Positions 48,312 to 58,110 of a DNA stretch of 64,000 nt are shown here, piece by piece. Position numbers and translations under genes: made by a program. This DNA is from Strongylocentrotus purpuratus. Lineage: Eukaryota > Echinodermata > Echinoidea > Camarodonta > Strongylocentrotidae. The stretch is taken from the NCBI RefSeq assembly GCF_000002235.5, contig NW_022145615.1, positions 15,796,712-15,860,711 on the forward strand, written 5' to 3'. Under the pieces are notes generated by a model. It had not been told where the DNA came from. It did no database searches and saw nothing but the letters and a program-made list of their open reading frames with translations. Each line of letters starts with the position of its first letter. Position 1 is the first letter of the stretch.

Positions 48312-48561
48312 CTTTTCTTTCACTCTCTTTCTCTCTTGTTTAGTCTTCTCGATCAGCCATTTCTCCCACGGGGTCAACTGCGGGACTTTGTTGGATGTCG
48401 TTTGAGAGGTGGATGTTGAATGGGAGTCACTGGTCTTTGGCAGGGAGTACCTGGACGAATTGCTGCAACACTCCATCTGAGACTTTGAGCGAGAGGTCGA
48501 TGAAGACCTCGATCGTGACCTTGTAGTTGAGGTCTGTGATCTAACAATAGAAGACCGTGAG
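48312..48561 (-). CDS. Coding exon of a CCDC34-like gene
   Basis: The minus-strand exon is bounded by an acceptor (CTTGTAG before 48561) and a donor (GAAAAG|GTAATG after 48312, phase 0). It encodes a Ser/Arg/Thr-rich stretch followed by PQLTPWEKWLIEK and TKQERKRVKEK. The PWExWL block followed by a charged helix is the signature I associate with the CCDC34 coiled-coil family, linked to ciliary and flagellar function in animals. Its first base completes the AG left by the upstream exon (AG+C = Ser), so the two exons join in frame. Reading through the donor gives MLLLNG..., which I take as intron. The later coiled-coil exons are missing from the window. The exon structure is well supported. The family name rests on one motif. 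Confidence 0.65.
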
Positions 48562-48920
48562 CTACAAGTTCATGGAATACATTCCAAGATTTTAAAAGAG
48601 AAAAAGAAAATGTCAGTTGCGAGCAGATTTGATTTGATTTGGTTTACTGTTCTGGCATAATTTTGTTTAAATTATGCACATATTGAGCTTAGAACACATT
48701 TTTTTACGATTTATAAAAAGAAATCATGAAAATCTCAGAAATTAAGTCCACTATTGGCTTGAAATGAGGCCCAAGCATAAATTATTATATAAATAAGATA
48801 TTCAATTTTCAAAGTACATTATTTATTATTTCATATTTTGTTAAGCAGTTATTAAAGTATGCGAGTTACATTAGGTTCCTTTTGGCTCTCAACAGACAAC
48901 ATTAGGTATTAGAGGTCTAC

Positions 48921-49183
48921 CTTTTTGGATGATGATGATGATGAAGAAGTGGATATGTCTTCTCATCTTCTGATTGGTTTCCCAACACATCTGGTAAATC
49001 CTTGATGCTGCTATGGGATAGGATGGAGAGAAGGGAACGTGTCGATTCACCAGTCTCGTCTAGGGACAGGGATGTGGTAGCGTGTTTGCCATGATCTCCC
49101 TGGCCATCTGAACTTTGACCTCTGTTACCCTTAGGAGTCGAGTGGGATCTCTGGTGGATGTAGTCCCCCATAATAATCTTCAT
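48921..49183 (-). CDS. Upstream coding exon of the same CCDC34-like gene
   Basis: The minus-strand exon ends at a consensus donor (AAAAAG|GTAGAC, phase 2) that fits the next exon exactly. It encodes a hydrophilic, low-complexity stretch (GDYIHQRSHSTPKG, SLSLDETGESTRS, LLSILSHSSIKDLPDV) ending in a five-His run and PK. Two readings of the start are possible: translation begins at the ATG at 49183, or a splice acceptor (pyrimidine-rich TTCTTGTTGTGTAAAG) places the exon start at about 49189 with an upstream coding exon. The N-terminal low-complexity sequence itself is not diagnostic. Inferred intron between the two exons: 48562-48920. Confidence 0.6.
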
Positions 49184-49274
49184 CCGGTATCTTTACACAA
49201 CAAGAAAGAAGGTTTATTACAAGGCAACGATTTACAATAAGTATGCTTTTTAATATAGCTCCGCAAACCGTAGT

Positions 49275-50000
49275 AGCAGCGTGCGGTATACCAGTTGAGA
49301 TCACACGTCATGGCGATCTCAACCGCACGCTCGCACGCTATGTGATGTGGGATGCTAAATGTTAGCGTGCTAGCTAAGGTTGTGCACAACAGTGTAATGA
49401 TGTACCCGAGTACACTCTCAGGCTTACAAGCGAATACTTGGATATTCGGACGCCATGTTTTTTTATTTTTAAAATTTTTTTTTGAATTTTTTTGAATTTT
49501 TTTTTGTTTTTGTTTTTTGCCACCACCATACCTTTGGAGCAGTATTCCAGTTCTGTTGCTGAAACGCATTCAATTTTACTTCGACTTGCAGATTTAATAA
49601 TAATAATAACAGTAAATAATGCTGTTTTAAAAACCAAAGATGGTAGAATAATTTTCCTACAAGACCAAACAGAAATCCAGACATTTGGTCCCAGTTTCTG
49701 AGTGGTGAGTTTGACAGTGCTTGAGTTGGGAAACATTTTTACCAACGGCACCATGCTAGCGCCGCCGCTCACCCAGGCATGGCTAAGCGTCGGCCTGGAC
49801 AGATTTTTATTTTATTTTTTTTGCGGCCGAATATTCAGGTACGAGAATCGTACCAGAGTAGTTGTCAACCGTGCGGGTACTCGAGCATTCGACTACACGT
49901 CGCAGCCGTAGTGCTAGTGTGCAGTTGAGATCACCATGACATGCGATCTCAACTGGTATACCTCACGCTAATATTTAGCATCCCACATCACAACCATCAG
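49275..50000. mobile_element. Candidate fold-back/TIR element, about 725 bp
   Basis: Related sequence blocks appear in opposite orientation at both ends. GGTATACCAGTTGAGATC lies at about 49281, with its inverted form at 49935-49965. GATGTGGGATGCTAAAT lies at 49343, with ATTTAGCATCCCACATC at 49972. Inner blocks (GGATATTCGGACGCC at 49440 versus GCGGCCGAATATTC at 49822) also oppose each other. Block order differs slightly between the ends, so this is an imperfect fold-back. The interior has an AAT run and a C-rich end without a recognisable gene. Confidence 0.6.
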
Positions 50001-50422
50001 AACATCCCAGTGTCGCACTGCATGCATTTCATCTATATACAGCACATTCAACGGAAACAGCTCTAACACAAGTCAGAGGTCAGCGCCATTGTAATGTAAA
50101 AAGGCGATTCGCATGGTACATGTGGACTTCTACCCAAGCTCCATCGATCTGGTAAGAAATTTGCTATTATTTCGTTATTTTTACCTCCGATTTTGAAATT
50201 CCGGAGTATGGAGTAAAGGCCCATAAAATTCATCAGGCCACTGTCCAATATTGGTCGGGTGCGGGAAAGTGTGATTTGGACACATTTTAGGTTTTTTTTA
50301 CCTGCCTCTCCATGCGGTGGTATGGGAGCCGGTTCCAGAGAGCCCATAAGGCTAGTCTAGACCCTAGCAAAACTATGAGCTAATGAAGAGGCATAAATAG
50401 TAACTTTCACGAGAACACATAT
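50001..50422. other. Spacer with an unassigned 94-residue minus-strand frame
   Basis: The minus strand 50347-50063 is open (starts MGSLEPAPIPPHGEAG) and contains two good donor-like sites (GCAG|GTAAAA and GGAG|GTAAAA). Neither phase fits the CCDC34-like exon downstream, and I recognise no family. I cannot support a gene. Confidence 0.25.
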
Positions 50423-50474
50423 ATATCAAATTTACTATACCCGAGGCTTGTCGAGGGTATAGTAAATTTGATAT
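50423..50474. repeat. 52-nt hairpin with perfect 20-bp stem
   Basis: ATATCAAATTTACTATACCC (50423-50442) is exactly complementary to 50455-50474. The loop is 12 nt (GAGGCTTGTCGA). Confidence 0.92.
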
Positions 50475-50622
50475 AAAATTTGCCTTGAGGAAGTTTGCTA
50501 GAGCCAAGATAGACATTTTATATCTGTTTTAATTTATATCCCTCATGAGTACTCACTTTTTAAAGAAAATATACAAAGCCTGCATGCATTGTTTTCTTGC
50601 TGTAGTATTCACCGTTTTGATT

Positions 50623-50850
50623 CTAAGCTCCAGCATAGACGAACTGCGTGAGAATGAGGTCTAGGGCCTTGTTATCCACAAGATCATCAAAATCAGCTTT
50701 TATTTCCTTACAAAGATCCTGAAACATATAAAGTCTGTACCTGATCTGTTTCTTCTTGTTTCTGCTGTCATTTCCTTCTTTAATTTCAACAATTCTTCCA
50801 CATTTAACAGATGTGAACAGGGAAAGAAATATAACTTCACACATGTGCAC
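50623..50850 (-). CDS. Possible terminal exon of an unknown gene
   Basis: The minus-strand frame includes CGRIVEIKEGNDSRNKKK and RYRLYMFQDLCKEIKADFD, then VDNKALDLILTQFVYAGA and a stop. The charged, helical composition looks like protein. A pyrimidine-rich stretch (TTTCTTTCCCTG) before GTTAAATGTGGAAG could be an acceptor. I recognise no family, there is no clear polyadenylation signal, and its upstream part overlaps a dispersed repeat, so it may equally be transposon-derived. Confidence 0.3.
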   Translation of the reverse strand: MHMCEVIFLSLFTSVKCGRIVEIKEGNDSRNKKKQIRYRLYMFQDLCKEIKADFDDLVDNKALDLILTQFVYAGA

Positions 50851-50996
50851 GCCCTACAACCCACCATTGGTATGCACTTGTATTGTGCAGCAGTTTGCTG
50901 TGAAACCTGTGAAAAGTGTGTATACTAATATCAATGTTTTTCCGAAAAATACTCCAAAAATGACAAGAAAATTGACACGAAACAGGTAATAATAGG
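50838..50996 (+). repeat. Dispersed repeat, copy 1
   Basis: This stretch (ACTTCACACA ... GTGCAGCAGTTTG ... GAAACAGGTAATA) is matched in reverse complement at 60940-61112. Both copies retain the sequence around TGTGAAACCTGTGAAAA and TATACTAATATCAA. Confidence 0.85.
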
Positions 50997-52270
50997 GAGG
51001 CCAATGCCCGGGCGTAAGGCTTCTACACCTATGATTTGTGCACTCGTCGTCCACTTCAAAAAATTAGCAGAGAGAAAAAAATGATGTAAAAATAAAAATT
51101 GATGAAAATAAGAAAAGAAAATACAATTATATATTCACAACATACCTATAATCACGGATCTGTAACGGCCTTTCACCATTTGTTGATGATCTTGCAGATT
51201 TTGACGTATTTGAATCCAATAATTGTGGTAGCAGAAGAACATGACGCGCACGCACCACCGACTAAGAAAATCCTAGAGGGCGTAGAGGTTTGCTCACTAA
51301 AAGCCTTCTCATTGGCAGAAGGTCTACACCTTAAAAATATGGGATCTGTTTTGAGTAAAGAACTTTTGATAGAGATCAACATTTCAGATGTTCACAATTG
51401 CCACTTCTAACAACTAGAAAATATAAAGAAAAAGATTATATCTTTTTAAATACAGGGTTTTACAAACTGAACAATCGAAGGTAGATAGAGTACGATGTTT
51501 CTGTCATTCTTGCGTTGGTTTGAGGCCGATAGCTACAGCCATCTCAAATTGAGAAGGAAAACTGTGAACAGAGATGTCATTGTTCCAGCTCCAAAAACAG
51601 GTCTTGCGACATCATAATATGAATATGTATCAGCTTTGGTCACATCGCGCGCAAAACAAATTTGACGTAGTCTCACACATAGTACCTTATTCTCAGCACT
51701 AGATACCAGTGTCGTGCAGTAATGTATGAGAAGTGTTAAAAAAGACATTTCAGTAAAAAAAAAAAATCTACGTGAGCAGTCTATACTTCAATTGAGAAGT
51801 GGAATGAATGCCATGATTTGAAGGTGTGTGTTTTAGTGTACGATATGATTAGTGAGAGAGAGAGAGAGTCAGAGAGAGGGAGAGAAATATCTCTGTTAGT
51901 ACATACATGTCTACGTATGCAGTCTGTATTGTGTTCGCTGCAAGTTGGACTTATCGATTGCGATCGTTGATAATGCAGTGTCAGATTGATCTTTACTCAT
52001 GAGGAAATAGTAATGGAATACTCTCGAAACTAAGGTAGGCCTATTTATTTATTAGGTGGTCTGTCGTTTTTGACAGATAACCTATTGTTTTCATCAGAAT
52101 TTTCTTTCTTCTTTATTTATTATTATTATTATTTTTTTTATTTATTTCTCCCCCTTTTTTGTGCCAAGGATAGCTCAAGTTCGTTCTAGTCAATTTCATT
52201 CAATTTTGGCACAGTCATAGGTCATTGTCATGAGACGTGACAGAAACATTTTCAAGGTCATCAAGTTTTC
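50997..52270. other. Intergenic, no gene seen; GA microsatellite
   Basis: A GA-rich microsatellite lies at 51853-51885. Frames on both strands at 51099-51410 are open but show no recognisable protein or splice-site support. Confidence 0.5.
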
Positions 52271-52680
52271 ATGACGTCATCCAGGCGCCATTTTGTGTTT
52301 TTTTTGGTACTTTCAACTCATGACCATATCTTCATAACGAAAAGGCATTTCTTATTCATATTTGTCATGATTAAGGTCAATATCCGTCCGGTCAATTTCA
52401 GGTCAGAAAACGCGCGTGCATGCGTACGTCCGCGCATCAGCGCGCGCGGCAAAAAATAAAAATGCTCCAAATCGTCTCAAATTCATTTTGCATACGTTTC
52501 AGGCCATTTTAAGCGTTTCGCAAAAAAAAGTTCGCACGCGCATGCGCGCGCGTTTTCGCGCGCGTACTGGTATTTTCCAACATAGAATCGCCAAATTTTC
52601 TCTGTCATCATATTTGGCACATTTTTTTCAAGCATTTTGATACCTTGTTCACCCTTTTCTGCCAATTAATAACGGAATGA
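52271..52680. repeat. CG-alternating segments within AT-rich repeat-like DNA
   Basis: 52411-52450 (CGCGCGTGCATGCGTACGTC, then CGCGCATCAGCGCGCGC) and 52530-52568 (CGCACGCGCATGCGCGCGCG, then TTTTCGCGCGCGTAC) are alternating purine-pyrimidine, CpG-dense blocks in otherwise AT-rich sequence. The surrounding text (TGACGTCATC, CCAACATAGAATCGCC) looks repetitive. Alternating CG tracts can adopt Z-DNA. Confidence 0.7.
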
Positions 52681-53079
52681 GCGTCCGTTTAAGATAATTT
52701 CCGTGCGTGCGAGCTTTTGTATACATAGCATACATGGGCAAAACATGCCTTTACAAAATCCATTGTAGCTCTTTAGCATGCAAGGTTACCCCAATTTTTT
52801 TTCCATATCTTGATAAAGTGTGAGTCGAAGATATGATTTCATGTCTCATTTGACCCTCACTTAACTCATGACGTCATCATAATGGCCTCCGAACTCAAAA
52901 TTTCAATTTGCATATTATGACGTTAGCATATTTTTGGAAAATTGACTGTATCTCTGTAAATATTGATCAATTTCCTTCCAAATTTTGATATGATCTAGCT
53001 TACACAATTCTCTACAAATGCAGTATCCATTGCGTATTTTTGCGATTAAAGGTGGAATGTCAATTTTTCACATTTTGCG

Positions 53080-53710
53080 TGTATTCTCTATGGGACATGA
53101 CTTTTTCTCAAAACTGGATTCTACATCCTGTCTTTTGCGAGCAATATCTCCGTCGTTTTAGCTTTGTTTTCGCTGAGCTTTGAGTATGTTGTAGCTGAGA
53201 CAATAAGCTATCACAAATGTGCCCTTTATTTTTCGATCAGATGCCGGGATCATGCTCATATCTCACTTGCAAAGTGGGATTTGATAATTCCATCTTCCGT
53301 TTACGTGTAATCTCTATGGGAAATGTTTTGGTATATCGGTAACGCACTTGACTTCCGACCTCGAGGTCCCTGGTTCGAGTCCGGGCATCTCCAACAATTT
53401 TTTTTTCTCACTTTTTTTCTTTTGACCTTTCACTGTACCATCTCCTTTGAATATTAAAACTCATAGAATCGCAAATAATATAATAAACAACCATATTTAC
53501 TTAATTATTACCCTATTATCACTTGATCTATTACTTTTTGCGTGTAATCCTTATGGGAGATGACTTTTTCTCAATCTGGATTCTACATTCATGTCTTTTG
53601 CGAGCAATATCGCCGTTATTTCAGCTCGATTTTTGTTCGATTTTTGAGTATCTTGTAGCTGAGACTATACGCTATCTAAATGTCCCCTCATTTTTTCAAT
53701 CAGATGTCAT
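53080..53710 (+). repeat. Duplicated block of about 170 bp flanking a tRNA-like sequence
   Basis: 53085-53240 and 53545-53708 are diverged direct copies. Both contain CTTTTTCTCAA, TGGATTCTACAT, TGTCTTTTGCGAGCAATAT, TTGAGTAT, TTGTAGCTGAGAC and a TTTTTCRATCAGATG end. The offset is about 460 bp. Confidence 0.85.
53319..53393 (+). tRNA. tRNA-like sequence, probably a tRNA-derived SINE or pseudogene
   Basis: A pol III B box (GGTTCGAGTCC) and an A-box-like TGGTATATCGGTAA are present. The ends GGAAATG and CATCTCC can form an acceptor stem with one mismatch, and the total length of 75 nt is right. The anticodon arm (CTTGACTTCCGACCTCGAG) does not pair well and the anticodon is unclear. A SINE head or degenerate tRNA is more likely than a working tRNA gene. 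Confidence 0.5.
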
Positions 53711-53717
53711 CATGGTC

Positions 53718-53818
53718 TGTTGATGATGATCATCAACATCACCATGATCATCATCATCGTCATCACCATTACTATCAAGATCATCATCATCATGATCATC
53801 ATCATGATCATCATTGTT
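53718..53818. repeat. ATC-type microsatellite
   Basis: A run of GATGATCATCATCACC-like triplets. The His-rich reading frame through it is a by-product. Confidence 0.92.
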
Positions 53819-54289
53819 TACATGTCTATATAACTTCTACCTTTTTCAATATAGTACATATTATAATCTATCATAAGACTTGAATACAGACCACCTTATT
53901 CGTCCTCGTGACGAATTAAATTCTAGTTTTTTACTTTACTTTTATTTTCATTTCGGAGTTTGCAATGAGTGGCTTTCAAGCTTTCTCTCTATGTTTTGAC
54001 CCTCCATGCCATGGCTGCTACCATGGCTCTATTTTAGGATTGCGTCTTGCATGCAATTACCGTACCTGGCCTGTAGTACTGTGTCGGTGTGTGCGACCGA
54101 TTCAAGGCTAGCCGGTGATGATGAATGTACTTTCGCGCGAAGCTTTGGACTTGTTGTCCGGGCAATGACAAGCCTATTCCCTCGGGCCTGTCTAATTCTC
54201 AACGTAATGAAATTGATTGTTTCAAGGCTCTTACGTACGGCCAGGCGTAGAAGGAAAGACATAGAAAAGCGCTGGATATCTCCTATTTT

Positions 54290-54315
54290 ATGGAACTTCT
54301 GGAGTCGGCAGATGG
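54290..54315 (+). CDS. Possible first coding exon, unknown gene
   Basis: ATGGAACTTCTGGAGTCGGC (MELLESAD) runs into a textbook donor, GATGG|GTGAGT. No following exon is recognised within the window and no promoter is identified, so the support is a single splice-site match. Confidence 0.2.
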
Positions 54316-54449
54316 GTGAGTTGTCTTAGTGAAAGAAAATGCTTTCTTTTAATCTTTGTTTTATAATAAAAAAATTAGTAATTAAAAAGTTAGATTTTAG
54401 CATTGGCCTCCCTAATATCTCATTCATCGCGGTCCTGCTTTTTGGTTCC

Positions 54450-54570
54450 GTACAGTCCCGATAGGACAAACTTCAGTCTCTATAATCGGAGGTCTAGTGG
54501 AGCCAGACGTAGTCTCAGTGGAACAACCGACGATTAGAGAGACTGAAGCTTTTGGTCTACTCCCAAGTGT
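54450..54570. repeat. Palindromic dispersed repeat (GAGCCAGA...CTGAAGCTTT family), copy 1
   Basis: ACTTCAGTCTCTATAATCGG (54469) and CGATTAGAGAGACTGAAGCT (54530) oppose each other. The inner part (GGAGCCAGACG, AATCTCAGYGGAACAACC-type) recurs at 60423-60467 and 61165-61240. Confidence 0.75.
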
Positions 54571-54720
54571 ACTCTTCCTCCTCCTTCACCGCACCAGCAA
54601 AGAATTGGAACTCTTTGAAGAAAGACCCAAGACTAGAGAGTTTGTCTCACTCGATGCCTTCAATAAAGTGGCATTGAGGAATGGCACCGTCTAGCATGCA
54701 GACAAGCTACTTTTTATTTT

Positions 54721-54756
54721 TAGGCCTAGGCCTAAGATCTAGGCCTAGGCCTATAA
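54721..54756. repeat. AGGCCT palindromic cluster
   Basis: Four overlapping TAGGCC units around AAGATCTAGG form a near-perfect palindrome. Similar words recur at 55350 and 57200. Confidence 0.85.
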
Positions 54757-54996
54757 TATATCTGCGTAATATTGACTGTGCGCTTCAACCCACTCTAGTG
54801 CAGGCCTCGAATTACATCAAATTTAGGTCAAGGCCACTTTTTGATAGGGCACAAATCCACTGAAATGGGCACAAATCTATCCTAAGGGGCACTAAGGCCA
54901 AAGTGGAAAGTGTGCGTAAAATCACCTCCCGCCATTTTCATCATGGGGGAGGGGGGGGGGGGGGGCTGGGGCCCCCCCCCCCACTCCCAACTGAGC

Positions 54997-55640
54997 AACG
55001 TTTCTTTACACAAAGCGTGAGCACTAAAGCGTATAAGGCTGTTCTGTCTCTAAAGAGAGAGCCGACCCTACCCAAATCAGAGGCTAACGAACGAAAGAGA
55101 CAAACAAATTCGGTCTAAGTCAGTTGGTGTATATTATGTACTAGACTACAAGTAGACCGAATTTTCCGTCTCTTTCGTTCGTTAAGCCTCTTATTTGGGT
55201 AGGGTCGGCTCTTTCTTTAGAGACGGAAGCCGACTATATACGCATTCCCTTGCTAACACCATGGCCATTTATTATGGCCATATTTTTATGCCCCGAAATC
55301 CCTCCAAATGTCATTTTACCTTGTGCATGTTATATTGTAAATTAGGCCTAGATCTAGGCTATAATAAATCGGTTCGACTTACCAACTTGACTGAAATAAT
55401 CTGTTTAATGGTCCCTTTTTACCATTTTAGGAAATTATGGGTCAAAATCGAAGTTCATGTTGAAAATCTTGCAAGACATGGATTTCGATTTTGACCCATA
55501 ATTTCCTAAAAAGGGACCATTAAACGGATTATTTCAGTCAAGTTGGTAAGTGGAACCGATTTATCGGCTCTCTCTTTAGAGACAGAACAGCCTTTTAGGC
55601 CTATACGCTTTAGTGCTCACGCTTTGTGTAAAGAAACGTT
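54997..55640. mobile_element. Nested multi-arm palindrome (fold-back element)
   Basis: Three pairs of inverted arms. The outer pair is 54997-55065 with 55564-55640 (AACGTTTCTTTACACAAAGC ...), identical apart from a 7-base insertion in the right arm. The second pair is 55047-55117 with 55153-55224 (CCGACCCTACCCAAATC ...). The third pair is 55363-55456 with 55478-55564 (TTGACTGAAATAATC ...). The right end of the second pair also carries a diverged copy of the outer arm (55208-55243), so alternative foldings exist. No ORF of note is present. Confidence 0.9.
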
Positions 55641-55872
55641 AGGGATCTACACCAAACTTGGCAAAACTACCGGCCAAATTCCATATTTCACAGGATGCAT
55701 ATCCGGTGCATTTCATTTTGACGATTAGGTCTAGGCTTAACTACTTCGGTTCCACTTACCTACTTGACGTTCTGCTTAGGGTTAGTCTAGCAGCAAAGAA
55801 AAAAGCTCGGCACTCCGCCTAGATTATAGGCTACTCCCGGGGAGACTTTTCTTTTTCTTTACTTTACTTCTT

Positions 55873-56025
55873 TTTGTTCTCTCTCTCTCTCTCTCTTTCT
55901 TTTTTTTTTTTTTTTTCTTTTCTCTTCTCTTTTCTTTTCTCTTCTCCTTTCTTTTCTCTTCTCCCTTTTTATATCTTCTTCTTTTTGTCCCCTCTTCTTT
56001 TTTTTCTCCCCCGCCACTGCATTGT
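55873..56025. repeat. Polypyrimidine tract
   Basis: A CT run, then T-rich and TTTTCTCTTCTC-type sequence for about 150 bases. Confidence 0.9.
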
Positions 56026-56290
56026 CAGAAAAATATTCATTGTAGAATCTAGTTTAGGGCCTAACAGTTAGACCTAGACCCCTATGTTATTATTTTTATC
56101 GAAAAAATGTACCGGTATACTTACATGAATGCAAAAGAAAAGAAAAGAAAAATATGTGAGCCAGAGAAAAAGAAACAGCGCCATCTAATAATAGGGTCTA
56201 ATCATTGATGATGAAGTCGCCCTGACCTACAGATTATAGACTACAATGTATTACGTATTAAATACTACAAAAGACAAAGAAGGCACTTAC

Positions 56291-56455
56291 CGATATCTTT
56301 ATGCTCGGATGTACTCTCAAGTCGTGTATCAGTGTACAGTGTCTTGTGTTCTCCGTCTGTCTTGCCAGTGGACGAAGACCAATGGCGCCCTCTTGTGTTA
56401 GGAGCTTGTCTGCCTTGCCATTGCACGAAGACCCATGGCGCCCCCTTGTGTTAGG
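56291..56455 (-). other. Candidate 5' exon (untranslated) with duplicated 53-bp block
   Basis: The minus strand ends at a strong donor (GATATCG|GTAAGT at 56291/56290). A 53-bp block (GGCGCCATKGGTCTTCG, then GCTCCTAACACAAG) is directly duplicated at about 56355-56460. The frame is open upstream of the donor, but no ATG in that frame precedes it; a short upstream ORF MGLRAMARQTSS is present in another frame. It could be the 5' UTR exon of the CCDC34-like gene, which lies in the right direction. That link is inference only. Confidence 0.3.
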
Positions 56456-56460
56456 AGCTT

Positions 56461-57507
56461 AATATAAGCTAGCTTGTAGGAGGGTGGGGGCAATTCCTAT
56501 ATACTAGGCCTAAACGAATTACTCGAAGAACTGTGGACTTTTCAGATGAAACAAACCCGACACCAATAACAACAACAAGCCAAAGTGCGCGACGGGCATT
56601 GGGGCGACGGTGCGCGAGTCGTATAGCTCGCGTAGCTCAGCAGACGGGCCAGGATCAACAACATGTTAACATAAATAATTTCTTCAGGTTTTGAGCTGTT
56701 TTACTACTAGGTACTACTAGACTAGAGTCTAGAATCTATGCCTGGGCTTGTTGACGCAGGTAATTTATTGTAGCATTCTCACTCATATTCATGTGACATT
56801 CGGGAGCTTCGTGTCGACGTCGGCGTCGGAGCTTCCTGGATCGAGTTACCATACCATTATATTCGTGAAGATTTCCTTTTGCGACAGCTACCCAAATTCA
56901 CATAGATCTAGGCTAGTGATCTGGTGATATAGACTAGGTGCATTGTCCTGGCTGTGTATAAAAGCTGTGCTATTGAGTATTGACGTGATTCTCAACATAT
57001 CAAACACCACTGTAATAATGACAAAACTCAACTGATTTCACTCAAGATCGGTACCGTACTTTAGTGACAATTTCGGCTTGCCACATTTTAGAACGAACGA
57101 AAGGCACCCCACTTCTAGACTAAATGTTATTTCAATTTACATGATTAAAGAGCTTTAGTTTAAATTAGACTATTTTCCTTCATCAAAATATCAAGGGTAG
57201 GTCTAGGTCTAGATCTAGGTCTAAACCATTATGTTGTGGATATATTTTGACAATTAAATTAATGCTTATTACTATTAGTATTACGATTTAATTGTAATAT
57301 CCTTATCAACATTTTAGTCTTGTGTGTGGGACTTTCTTAACTTGCTCAGTCTTCATTGGGTCATATTTCCACATTCGTTTCTGATCGAACGCACTCGGTA
57401 CCACGAAGCGTCATTCCATTCTTGCAGCCTCATTTTTAGAGCGATAAAATGCACATAGACTACCATCAACTGAAACGATATCCATTTACTTCTAAAGCAT
57501 ATTTATT
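56461..57507. other. Spacer, no gene seen; CpG-rich patch
   Basis: 56583-56650 is CpG-rich (GTGCGCGACGGGC, GGTGCGCGAGTCG) and could be promoter-associated. The rest is AT-rich without coding signals. Confidence 0.35.
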
Positions 57508-58110
57508 TAATTGAATCTTGAATCTTGAATCTTGAATTTGTTGCACCCAAAAAGCTACGTTGACAGCTGTCCAGGGTGGAATAGTGGTAGTGTGTGAGTG
57601 CGTGATGCGTGCAAGTAAAAGAAGCCAGACATTGTGCAGAAGAAGACATGTAAACTGGAGAGTACGAAGAAGTAGGGTGCATCTGGTGAGAACATTAATG
57701 TCGGCTTCATGGCTTCCCTCCCTACAGGGCCCTGGTGGGCATGCCCATCATGGCTATGATGGACGGGACTGCGGAGGTCTGAAAACCAGCAATCGAGCTA
57801 GATGTTACAGCTACTGCTGGGAGTCTGTTCCATATGGGAATAACTCGGGGGAAAAAACTGTACTTATAGCAGTCCACTCTGCAGGGAAGCTGGTGAAAAA
57901 TAAATGGGTGTGTGGTGTGTCCACGTAGCTCTCTCTGGTGCAAGACTGGGTGAATACCAGGTGTAAGTGGGATGTTCACCATGTTCTTGTGGATTTTGAA
58001 GAACATTCCACACTGGGCAAAGATTCTTCGTTGTTCAAGAGTATTCCAGGCCAGTAGAGAAATCATGTCTGAGACGCTCGATGTCCTTCTAAAGTCTTGG
58101 GTGAATTGAA
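57508..58110 (-). pseudogene. LINE 3' end with C-terminus and ATTCAAG tail, minus strand
   Basis: The minus strand encodes RRTSSVSDMISLLAWNTLEQRR and further C-terminal LINE sequence (KYSFFPRVIPIWNRLP), stopping at 57722. A short 3' region with an SRTHTLPLF-like segment follows, and the tail at 57512-57535 consists of repeated AAGATTC units. Such short tandem tails mark the 3' ends of many LINEs. This is a 5'-truncated copy. Confidence 0.85.

Noticed and set aside
48190..48405. 71-residue plus-strand frame
   Set aside because: Antisense shadow of the CCDC34-like exon.
50063..50347. 94-residue minus-strand frame with two donor-like sites as an upstream exon of the CCDC34-like gene
   Set aside because: Both donors leave phase 1, which gives an immediate stop when joined to the next exon.
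53680..53883. His/Asp-rich frame
   Set aside because: A translation of the ATC-type microsatellite.
57560..57928. 122-residue plus-strand frame
   Set aside because: It is the opposite strand of the LINE 3' end, whose minus-strand protein is recognisable.
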